The position numbers and the translations under genes were made by a program. A stretch of 19,666 nucleotides of DNA from CAZQLE01 sp964593905 (GTDB lineage: Bacteria > Chloroflexota > Anaerolineae > Anaerolineales > Anaerolineaceae). Of the stretch, positions 1-6,974 are shown piece after piece. The number at the start of each line of letters is the position of its first letter. The stretch's first letter is position 1. Below the pieces are notes generated by a model. It saw only the letters and a list, made by a program, of their open reading frames with translations, made no database searches and had not been told where the DNA came from. The stretch covers positions 1 through 19,666 of the forward strand of contig CAZQLE010000057.1 in assembly GCA_964593905.1 (NCBI GenBank). The letters are read 5' to 3'.

Positions 1-421
1 AGCCCGTGCAGCGGCATAAGTTTCCGGCCAGGGCAGTGCGAATTTCATCTTCGGTCGGGTCGGGGGTGTGATCCAGCAGACCTTTGGCCGAAAGGATCAT
101 GCCGGGGATGCAGAACCCGCATTGCACTGCGCCGACCTCGACAAAAGCCTTTTGCAGCGGATGGGGCTGCCCGCTGCGGCCAACGCCTTCAATGGTCTCA
201 ATCTGGCAGCCATCGGCCTGACCCACCAATACCAGACACGAATTGACGGCGCTGCCGTTCATTAGCACCGTGCAGGCGCCGCATTCGCCGGCTTCACAAC
301 CGTTTTTGGCCCCGGTCAAACCCAGATCTTCGCGCAGCAGTTCGAGCAGGGTGCGGTTGGGCAGGCTGGTGAGGTGACAGGGTTTTCCGTTGACGATCAG
401 ATCCAGTTCGATGGGGTTCAT
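1..421 (-). CDS. [2Fe-2S] subunit of xanthine dehydrogenase / CO dehydrogenase-type Mo hydroxylase (partial, C-terminus off left edge)
   Basis: This is the small iron-sulfur subunit of a molybdenum hydroxylase. It passes electrons from the Mo-cofactor subunit to the FAD subunit in the cytoplasm. The 140 visible residues include the plant-ferredoxin-type cluster ligands C42, C47, C50 and C62 (motif NGCEAGECGAC) and the second, alpha-helical cluster ligands C101, C104, C136 and C138 (CGFC and CRCTG). All eight cysteines are present, so only roughly the last 20 residues of a normal 155-165 aa subunit are missing. The ATG overlaps the stop of the upstream FAD subunit (ATGA), which indicates translational coupling in one operon. 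The substrate cannot be read from this subunit. The adjacent adenine deaminase favours hypoxanthine/xanthine, but nicotinate- or CO-type enzymes share the same fold. The Mo subunit is presumably further left. Confidence 0.93.
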   Translation of the reverse strand, partial: MNPIELDLIVNGKPCHLTSLPNRTLLELLREDLGLTGAKNGCEAGECGACTVLMNGSAVNSCLVLVGQADGCQIETIEGVGRSGQPHPLQKAFVEVGAVQCGFCIPGMILSAKGLLDHTPDPTEDEIRTALAGNLCRCTG

Positions 422-1287
422 GCTGCCCTCCGCTTTGCATCCAGAACGGCATTTTGAAGCGCGCGCTGAACCAGCACCGTTACCGCTTTTTCGCGGTAGG
501 CGCGGCTGGCGCGCACGTCATCGATGGGGGCAATTTCTTGCCGAATGCAGGTCTCCACCCGCTCCCAGAGAATTTGATCGGGCCTCCGGCCGGCCAGCAG
601 GGTTTCTGCCTGGTGCAGACGGATCACCGTGGGCGCAACTGCGCCGACCGCCACCCGCACGGCCTGCAACAGCCCGTCTGGCGTAATTTGCACCGCCACG
701 GCCGCGCTGATGATGGCGATGGTCATGCCGTTGCGGGGGCCGCGTTTGATGAACGCACTGCCCCAGCCAGGTGCGGGGGTTTTAAATGAAACATGGTGGA
801 TGGTTTCATCTGATTGAAGCGCGCTTTTGCCCGGCGCGATCAAAAACTGCCCCAGGGGCAGGGTGCGTTGGCGGGCGGCGGCAAAGAGGGAAATTTCAGC
901 ATCCAGCACGGTCAGGGCCGGGATGGAATCGGCTGCGGGTGAGGCGTTGGCCAGGTTCCCGCCCAGGGTTGCGCGCTGGCGGGTCATGGGTGCGCCAATC
1001 CATTCGGCTGCTTCGGTCAGGGCGCGCGCACTCTGGCGCAATTCGGGCGAGCCGGCAATTTCGGCGAAGGTGGTGAGCGCGCCGATTTCGACACATTGCG
1101 GTTCGCAGTGCAAATAATGCAGTTCAGCCACCCGGCTGATATCCACCACGGTGCGCACTTTGATGCGCCCGCTGTGCAACTGGGGAATTACATCCGTCCC
1201 GCCTGCCACAATGCGCACTTCGGGCTGCTGGAGGATTTGCCCTAATTCAGCCAGCCGGGTCGGGCGAAGATAATCAAAAGGTTCCAT
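418..1287 (-). CDS. FAD-binding subunit of xanthine dehydrogenase-type Mo hydroxylase
   Basis: This 289 aa protein is the medium (FAD) subunit of a molybdenum hydroxylase, of the CoxM/XdhB family. The sequence shows the two FAD-binding loops of the family: AGGTD at residues 28-32, and TLGGNLANASPAADSIPAL in the first half. The length is normal for the family. I placed the start at the ATG at 1287 (MEPFDYLRP), because an AGGAG lies 6 bases upstream and family members begin there. A longer open frame to 1356 adds 23 residues with no family character. The stop overlaps the ATG of the [2Fe-2S] subunit. Upstream lies adenine deaminase on the same strand, 102 bases away, so the three are probably one transcript. 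The product would hand electrons from the iron-sulfur subunit to NAD+ or another acceptor. Which acceptor is not visible. Confidence 0.93.
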   Translation of the reverse strand: MEPFDYLRPTRLAELGQILQQPEVRIVAGGTDVIPQLHSGRIKVRTVVDISRVAELHYLHCEPQCVEIGALTTFAEIAGSPELRQSARALTEAAEWIGAPMTRQRATLGGNLANASPAADSIPALTVLDAEISLFAAARQRTLPLGQFLIAPGKSALQSDETIHHVSFKTPAPGWGSAFIKRGPRNGMTIAIISAAVAVQITPDGLLQAVRVAVGAVAPTVIRLHQAETLLAGRRPDQILWERVETCIRQEIAPIDDVRASRAYREKAVTVLVQRALQNAVLDAKRRAA

Positions 1288-1389
1288 GCCATGCTCCTGT
1301 CGTAACTGCTCAGCCTGGTGGTGATCAAGCCCACTATTCGGGGCTTTCTCCAACATGGTTGAGTGGTTAGCTCTTATCCTGAAACTAAT

Positions 1390-3153
1390 TCACCGTGTAG
1401 AGAAAAATGGACTGATAATCGCATGTTTACGCACATCAATCAGCCCATGATCGGTGAGGCCCAGTTCAGGTACGGTGGGCAGCGAGATAAACGAGAGCGT
1501 CATAAACGGGGCGGGCAGCGTGCAGCCCAGTTTTTGAGCGGCTTCATTAAGAAGATCCAACTGCCGGATGACCTCCATTGGCGGCTCTTCGCTGAGCAGC
1601 CCGCCCAGCGGCAGCGGAAGCTGCGCCAAAACTTTGTCACCCAGGGCCAGTACAAACCCGCCCTGCATCTCCTGGGTGACGCGGGTGCAGGTTGCCATTG
1701 AGGCTTCATCTGCACCGGCAATGACCAGGTTGTGGTGATCGTGCGACACCGTAGAGGAGATGGCACCCTGTTTGAGCCCAAAGCCATGTACAAAGCTCAG
1801 ACCGATATTGCCATTTTTGCCGTAGCGTTCCACCACGGCCAGCTTGAGCAGGTCTCGTTCGGGATCGGTGCATACGTTGCCATCTTGGATGGGCAGCATG
1901 GCTTCGCCGGCCTGGTTGACGATCTGATCGCCGGTGATTTCGATGACATGCACATGCGCCTGATTGCCTTCGGCGTGCAGGTGAAAATCGGCAGCTTTTG
2001 TGCCGTGAGTGATATGGACTGTGTTGTGCATCCAGGTTGGGTAATGAACCCGGGGAGTTTCAATGATCATTTTGCCATCCTGGGCAACCAGTTTGCCTTT
2101 AAAGAACACCTGGCGCGGGGTGACATTCTCCAGCGTATCTACCAGCAAAATATCAGCCCAACGACCGGGGGTCAGCGAGCCAAATTCGTGTTCGCGGCGA
2201 AAATGCTCGGCGGCGTTGAGCGTTGCCATCTGGATGGCCTGAATGGGCGGCAGCCCCAGGGCGACGGCTTTGTTGACCATGTAATCAATATGCCCCTCAT
2301 GCAAGATTTCATTGGGGTGTTTGTCATCGGTACACATCATCCAGTGGCGTGTATCGCCTTTTTCGGCTACCAGCCCTTTTACCAGCGCTTCAAGATTGCG
2401 CTCGGTCGAACCTTCGCGGATCAGAACTGCCATTCCCAGGGCAATGCGCAATTTGGCTTCTTCATAGTCAATGCATTCATGGTCATCGGTCAGGCCGCCG
2501 CAAACATAGGCGATTAAATCAGCCTGATTAAGACCAACCGTGTGGCCGTTGCCGATTTTCCCCATGCGATGCGCTGCTTCCACTTTGGCGAAATATTCTT
2601 CGCGCAGCCCAAGGACTTTGGAGGGGTCCAGTTCGCCCAGGCTGACGCTTTCGGGCCAGGCCAGAATCTGCTCCACCTCGGGCAGGCGCAGCTCACCGCC
2701 AGTGGTTTCGAGTCCCGGCGCGGTGGGAACCCTGGAGGGAACCTCAAGATAAATATGATAGGGCAGTTCCTCGCGGCCGGTCATCAGGGCTTCTAATCCA
2801 CGCAGGCCGGCCACGTTCGAAATTTCCATCGGGTCGGCACATACCACGGTTGTACCGTGCGGCACCATTAATTCGGCCAGGCTGCCGGGAGTTAACAGGG
2901 TGGAGTCGATGTGAACATGGGTATCTGCCAACCCCGGAATGGCGAACCGTCCTTGACCGTCGAATGTCTGCGCTGCGGCGGCGTTTGAAGCCGCCTTGCA
3001 GGTAACGATGCGGCCATGAAGAATGCCAATATTTCCGGGTTCAATCTGCCCGGAAAAAACATTAACGATCTGGAGGTTGCAGATCAGCATGTCGAAGGGT
3101 ATTTTCCCCTGGGCAGCCTGGACCAGCTCGATCCTGACGCTAGACGCGTTCAT
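1390..3153 (-). CDS. ade: Adenine deaminase
   Basis: This 587 aa amidohydrolase-superfamily enzyme is predicted to convert adenine to hypoxanthine plus ammonia, in purine salvage or breakdown. The length matches known adenine deaminases (about 575-590 aa). Visible motifs are HVHID at residues 79-83 (metal ligands), MCTDDKHPNEIL and EGHID in the middle, MATLNAAEHF, and the adenine-deaminase C-terminal domain with GFGLKQGAIS, VSHDHHN, LPLPLGGL and PFMTLSF. The start at 3153 is chosen because AAGGAG sits 6 bases upstream; a longer frame to 3216 is unlikely. A consensus promoter lies at 3202-3229 on this strand. Oddities are three motif changes against the usual family: HIHIES reads HVHID, DPHEIANV reads DPMEISNV, and DGHAP reads NGHTV. 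The fold is secure, but the substrate could be a related purine. The Mo-hydroxylase subunits downstream would oxidise hypoxanthine to xanthine if this is a purine route. Confidence 0.9.
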   Translation of the reverse strand: MNASSVRIELVQAAQGKIPFDMLICNLQIVNVFSGQIEPGNIGILHGRIVTCKAASNAAAAQTFDGQGRFAIPGLADTHVHIDSTLLTPGSLAELMVPHGTTVVCADPMEISNVAGLRGLEALMTGREELPYHIYLEVPSRVPTAPGLETTGGELRLPEVEQILAWPESVSLGELDPSKVLGLREEYFAKVEAAHRMGKIGNGHTVGLNQADLIAYVCGGLTDDHECIDYEEAKLRIALGMAVLIREGSTERNLEALVKGLVAEKGDTRHWMMCTDDKHPNEILHEGHIDYMVNKAVALGLPPIQAIQMATLNAAEHFRREHEFGSLTPGRWADILLVDTLENVTPRQVFFKGKLVAQDGKMIIETPRVHYPTWMHNTVHITHGTKAADFHLHAEGNQAHVHVIEITGDQIVNQAGEAMLPIQDGNVCTDPERDLLKLAVVERYGKNGNIGLSFVHGFGLKQGAISSTVSHDHHNLVIAGADEASMATCTRVTQEMQGGFVLALGDKVLAQLPLPLGGLLSEEPPMEVIRQLDLLNEAAQKLGCTLPAPFMTLSFISLPTVPELGLTDHGLIDVRKHAIISPFFSTR

Positions 3154-3201
3154 GATGCGCTCCTTAAAATATTCTGGTTCAATAATCAATGGGCTTTTAT
3201 C

Positions 3202-3229
3202 ATTATACAGCATCAAGGCTGTCTGACAA
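3202..3229 (-). promoter_or_regulatory. Sigma-70-type promoter for ade
   Basis: On the minus strand TTGTCA (3224-3229) is followed after 16 bases by a perfect TATAAT (3202-3207). The site lies 48 bases upstream of the ade start codon and its SD. It faces away from the hydantoinase promoter in the same intergenic region, so the two operons are divergently transcribed and could share an operator. I did not recognise an operator. Confidence 0.75.
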
Positions 3230-3274
3230 ATAAAAAATCAGTGACTTACCCACCGTGTTGCTGCTGCAAGACGG

Positions 3275-3304
3275 TTGCACAGGAGGCTGTGAGTGAGGTA
3301 GAAT
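3275..3304 (+). promoter_or_regulatory. Sigma-70-type promoter for the hydantoinase operon
   Basis: TTGCAC (3275-3280) and TAGAAT (3299-3304) are separated by 18 bases. They end about 50 bases before the hydantoinase ATG at 3354. No other convincing promoter precedes that gene. Confidence 0.6.
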
Positions 3305-3353
3305 CGATTCAGGTATGTTTGTTTAACAATCTAACCAGTCATGGAGGTTGGCG

Positions 3354-4778
3354 ATGTCGGTATTGATCAAAAATGGTACTCTGGTTACCGCGGCAGAAAC
3401 ATTTCATGCAGATATCTTAATTGAGGGTGAAACCATCGCGGCCATTGGCCCGAACCTTACCACCCCGGCGGGGGCCGAGGTGGTGGATGCAACCGGTTTG
3501 CTGGTGCTGCCAGGTGGGGTGGATGCGCATGTGCATCTCGATCTGCCGATGTTTGGCACGGTTTCATCCGATGACCACTATACCGGTATGAAAGCAGCCG
3601 CTTTTGGCGGCACGACAACCGTGATCGATTTTGTCCCCCAGGATCCGGGCACATTGCAGGATAATGTGACGCGCTGGCACGGCAAAGCAGACCCTAACGC
3701 CGCGGTCGATTTCAGTTTTCACATGAATATTACCCGCTGGAATGAAGAAGTCGCGGCCGAGATCCCTGATCTGGTTAATATGGGAATTACCTCGGTGAAG
3801 GTTTTTACGGCTTACAACAACCGTCTGCGCTTGCTGGATGATCAAATTTTTAAGGTGATGCGTATTGCCCGTGAGCATGGCCTGTTAACCATGATGCACG
3901 CTGAAAACGGCGATGTGATTGACCTGATGATTGCCGAAGCCCTGGCCGAAGGCCGCACCGAACCGGAATGGCACGCGTTGACCCGGCCGGCCTGGGGTGC
4001 GGTGGAGGCTGTGATGCGCGGTTCGGCGCTGGCGGCTCAGGCCGGAAATGCGCCCCTGTATATTGTGCACATGAACGCGGCCGGCGAAGTGGATATGCTG
4101 CGCTATGCCCGCGAGATGGGGCTGCCCATTATGGGCGAAACCTGCCCGCAATATATGTTCTTCACCATTGATGATTTGCGCAAACCCGATGGCGCAAAGT
4201 GGATCTGCTCTCCCCCGGTGCGCAGTGAAGAAGACAATGACGGCATCTGGCAGGGGGTGGAGGAAGGCACGATTCAGGTAATGGCCACGGATCACTGCCC
4301 GTTTTTCTATGATGGTTCCAAACCGATCCTGTATGAAGGTCAACCGGTCGCGATCCCTGGCAAAGAGCTGGGCAAGGGTGATTTCACCAAAATTCCTAAC
4401 GGACTGCCCGGCATTGGCGACCGTCTGGTGGTGTTCTGGACTACGGCGGTCAACTCGGGCCGCATTACGCCCAACCAGTTTGTGGCCATGACGGCCACCA
4501 ACCCGGCCAAGATCTTTGGCTTATACCCCCGCAAGGGTACCCTGATGCCCGGCGCAGATGCTGATATTGCCCTGTGGAACCCCCAGAAACAGGTAACTTA
4601 CGGGGTTGCACACTCATATCAGCGCACCGATTACAACCTGTATGAAGGCTGGGAATTGACCGGGTATCCGCAGACCGTCTTCCTGCGCGGGCAGCGTATT
4701 GTGGATGGGGATCGCTGGCTGGGAAAACGCGGCATGGGTAAGTTCCTCCACCGCCAGCCGTTCGCGCCGGTGCTCTAA
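3354..4778 (+). CDS. hydA: Dihydropyrimidinase / D-hydantoinase
   Basis: This 474 aa cyclic amidohydrolase is predicted to open dihydrouracil/dihydrothymine rings to N-carbamoyl-beta-amino acids (reductive pyrimidine breakdown), or hydantoins to N-carbamoyl amino acids. The binuclear metal centre is intact: H59 and H61 (DAHVHLD), K149 (SVKVF, the lysine that is carboxylated), H182 (MMHAEN), the YIVHM histidine, and the aspartate in ATDHCPF. Y154 matches the substrate-binding tyrosine of hydantoinases. The length is typical. GGAGG at 3343-3347 lies 6 bases before the ATG at 3354. A TTG two codons earlier is less well placed. Only 4 bases separate its stop from the next gene, so the membrane-protein trio is likely co-transcribed, an odd pairing. 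Allantoinase is a less likely alternative. The real substrate cannot be settled from the sequence. Confidence 0.9.
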   Translation: MSVLIKNGTLVTAAETFHADILIEGETIAAIGPNLTTPAGAEVVDATGLLVLPGGVDAHVHLDLPMFGTVSSDDHYTGMKAAAFGGTTTVIDFVPQDPGTLQDNVTRWHGKADPNAAVDFSFHMNITRWNEEVAAEIPDLVNMGITSVKVFTAYNNRLRLLDDQIFKVMRIAREHGLLTMMHAENGDVIDLMIAEALAEGRTEPEWHALTRPAWGAVEAVMRGSALAAQAGNAPLYIVHMNAAGEVDMLRYAREMGLPIMGETCPQYMFFTIDDLRKPDGAKWICSPPVRSEEDNDGIWQGVEEGTIQVMATDHCPFFYDGSKPILYEGQPVAIPGKELGKGDFTKIPNGLPGIGDRLVVFWTTAVNSGRITPNQFVAMTATNPAKIFGLYPRKGTLMPGADADIALWNPQKQVTYGVAHSYQRTDYNLYEGWELTGYPQTVFLRGQRIVDGDRWLGKRGMGKFLHRQPFAPVL

Positions 4779-4782
4779 CCCA

Positions 4783-6387
4783 ATGCTGCTGATCCTTTTA
4801 CCGCCAGCCCTCTATATTCTTGCTGCTCTGGCCATGTTGATTTTGGAGCGGTTTGATGTTAAGGTGGGCATTGCCTGGCTGACGGCGGTAAGCATTACCC
4901 TGATTAACTGGGTCCTGCTGCTGGTGCTGCGTTTTCAAGTGCCATCTTTGCTGCGCGTCAGCAGCACGGGTCCATTTTCAGAGCAAGTCTCCCTGTTTTT
5001 TACGCTGGATCTGATCTCTTACCCCTATGCGCTGGCATTGGCCGGGCTGCTTCTGGCGGTCATGCTCACCGCCGCGGCCCGCTATAACTTTAGCGAAAAA
5101 GCGGCGGCCCCCTGGGCTGCCAACCTGTTGTTGGGCGCGGGGGGGTATCTTGCGGTGACATCGGGGTCATTTCTTACCCTGGCAATGGCCTGGACGGTGT
5201 TGGATGTGATCGATTTTCTAACCTTGATCACCCTGATCAAAACCCCCGCCCAGGTACGGCAGGGGTTGATTTCTTTCTCGGCGCGGTTGTTTGGCACCAT
5301 GCTGGCGATATGGGGCATGATTTCATCCGGCCCGGCCGGAGAAAACCAGATTTTTGCCGGAATTTCTGCGCAGACCGGTCTTTTTCTTCTGTTGGGGGCG
5401 GCGCTGCGGCTGGGGGTGGTTCCTTTGCACGGTGCTGTGGCAGATGATACCCGTACACGGCGCGGTCTGGGAACGCTGCTGCGGCTGGTGGTTGCGGCCT
5501 CTTCGTTATTTGTCATTGGCCGGCTGCCGGCCAATGTGGTTACCCCCGATTGGGCGGTGGTGCTGCTTTCTTTGCTTGCCCTGGCCGTTTTATATGGCGC
5601 TGTTCAATGGTTGAATGCCCCCGATGAACTCAGCGGGCGGCCATTTCTGGTGATTGTGCTGGCCGGGCTGGCAACCGCTGCGGCTGTGCGCGGGCGACCT
5701 GAGGCTGTGGTGGCCTGGGGTATCGCGCTGATCCTTTCGGGCGGATTGTTGTTTCTGTACCATGCACGCCAGACCAGCCTGAATGTTTTGCTGGGCTTCG
5801 GTCTGATCGGGCTATCGGGCTTGCCATTCACCCCGGCGGCCAGTGGATGGACCGGGCTGGTGGTGCTGCCTTTTAATTTGTTGGATGTGGTGTTCATTCT
5901 GGGTTTTGCGGTGTTGTTAATGGGTTATATCCGCAAAGCGTTGGCGCCAGGGCAGCCTTTGGAAGAGTTGGAGCGCTGGCGTCAGCCGGTGTATCCGCTT
6001 GGGCTGGGGATATTAATCTTCACCCAATGGTTTCTGGGTGTTTTTGGCTGGCCGGGTTCTTTTTCGCCTGGTGTCTGGTGGGCATCGCTGTTGACTGCCT
6101 TGCTCGTGGCGGGCGTGTTTGCTGCAAACCGGTTTTTCAATCGACGCAATCCGTTTGAGAGTGGAACATCCTGGCTGAAGATCGTTCTGGAAAGGGTTGA
6201 CCGTATCTTTTCCTCGATTTTTAGTTTGCGCTGGGTTTATCGGCTGCTGGGGAGTGTTTTTGAGTTCGTTCAAAAACTGGTGGATGGGGCAACGCGAATT
6301 TTGGAAAGCGAAGGGGGCGTTTTGTGGGCATTAACCCTGTTGGCGTTGGTGCTTTCGCTTTTGCGCCAGCAAGGCGGGCTGCCATGA
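4783..6387 (+). CDS. NuoL/HyfB-like antiporter-type membrane protein with altered pump residues
   Basis: This 534 aa protein is almost entirely hydrophobic, with about 14 predicted membrane segments. It ends in an amphipathic stretch and a last membrane helix (LESEGGVLWALTLLALVLSL) of the kind seen at the end of NuoL- and HyfB-type subunits. The core resembles the proton-antiporter family (complex I, hydrogenase-4 and Mrp). A helix with VLDVIDF (D141, D144) sits where family members carry the TM5 glutamate. GAALRLGVVPLHG (R209, H216) sits where they have the TM7 lysine and PFHxW motif. A further arginine (R234) lies near the TM8 lysine. The proton-path lysines are therefore arginines here. 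The start ATG is 4 bases after the hydantoinase stop and has no clear SD, which suggests coupled translation. The stop overlaps the next gene (ATGA). Role: ion-translocating or purely structural membrane subunit; the partner complex is unknown. Confidence 0.72.
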   Translation: MLLILLPPALYILAALAMLILERFDVKVGIAWLTAVSITLINWVLLLVLRFQVPSLLRVSSTGPFSEQVSLFFTLDLISYPYALALAGLLLAVMLTAAARYNFSEKAAAPWAANLLLGAGGYLAVTSGSFLTLAMAWTVLDVIDFLTLITLIKTPAQVRQGLISFSARLFGTMLAIWGMISSGPAGENQIFAGISAQTGLFLLLGAALRLGVVPLHGAVADDTRTRRGLGTLLRLVVAASSLFVIGRLPANVVTPDWAVVLLSLLALAVLYGAVQWLNAPDELSGRPFLVIVLAGLATAAAVRGRPEAVVAWGIALILSGGLLFLYHARQTSLNVLLGFGLIGLSGLPFTPAASGWTGLVVLPFNLLDVVFILGFAVLLMGYIRKALAPGQPLEELERWRQPVYPLGLGILIFTQWFLGVFGWPGSFSPGVWWASLLTALLVAGVFAANRFFNRRNPFESGTSWLKIVLERVDRIFSSIFSLRWVYRLLGSVFEFVQKLVDGATRILESEGGVLWALTLLALVLSLLRQQGGLP

Positions 6388-6974
6388 GCGCTGAACGACT
6401 TTCCATTATTCCGGTAATTCTCATCCTGGCCGCGTCTTCGCTGATCTTAATCAGCCGGCGTTGGCGGGTAACCATTCTTGCACTGGCCGTGCAATATTTT
6501 GCCATGTTCTGGCTGGTAACGCTGGCGCTGCCGTTGGGACAGGCGGCTGTAAAACTGGTGGTGGGCTGGATGAGCGGGGCGGTTCTGGCGGCCTCGCAAA
6601 TTTCTCTGGCCAATGAAGAGCAGGATGATCTGGCGCTGGCCGGTCGGGGGTTTCGGCTGCTGGCTGCGGCGCTGGTGTGGATTCTGGCTTTTGCCAGTGC
6701 GCCTGATCTGGCGCAGTGGCTGCCCAACCGGGGTAGTATGTTGGTTGGGGCGGTGATGCTGGTGGGCATGGGGCTGCTGCAACTGGGCATGGTCACCAGC
6801 CCGTTTCAGGTGGCAATCGGGTTATTGACCGTGCTTTCAGGGTTTGAAATTCTCTATGCGCCGCTGGAGCGCTCGGTTCTGGTTTCGGGCCTGCTGGCAG
6901 TGGTTAATCTGGGGCTGGCGTTGGCCGGGGCGTATCTCATCAGCAATTCACAACCGGTTGAGGATGGCCCATGA
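6384..6974 (+). CDS. HyfE/NuoK-like small membrane protein
   Basis: This 196 aa hydrophobic protein has about six membrane segments. Its size and placement between two antiporter-like subunits resemble hydrogenase-4 component E (HyfE), a fusion-like relative of NuoK. The last third reads GLLTVLSGFEILYAPLERS followed by a long leucine/alanine-rich helix, similar in style to the glutamate-containing end of HyfE/NuoK proteins (ENG or ELL motifs). A charged loop, ANEEQDD, lies in the first half. It is joined by ATGA overlaps to both neighbours, so the three proteins are probably made in fixed ratio and assembled together. The family assignment rests on topology, size and context rather than on a diagnostic motif. 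It could be an unrelated lineage-specific membrane protein. Confidence 0.55.
   Translation: MSAERLSIIPVILILAASSLILISRRWRVTILALAVQYFAMFWLVTLALPLGQAAVKLVVGWMSGAVLAASQISLANEEQDDLALAGRGFRLLAAALVWILAFASAPDLAQWLPNRGSMLVGAVMLVGMGLLQLGMVTSPFQVAIGLLTVLSGFEILYAPLERSVLVSGLLAVVNLGLALAGAYLISNSQPVEDGP

Noticed and set aside
1328..1345. Small AGCCC/GGGCT hairpin between ade and the FAD subunit gene
   Set aside because: Only 5 bp with an 8-base loop and no U-run in the direction of transcription; not a supported terminator.
1732..2517. 261-codon open frame on the plus strand
   Set aside because: Antisense to adenine deaminase, which has a promoter, SD and conserved motifs. The plus-strand frame has none.
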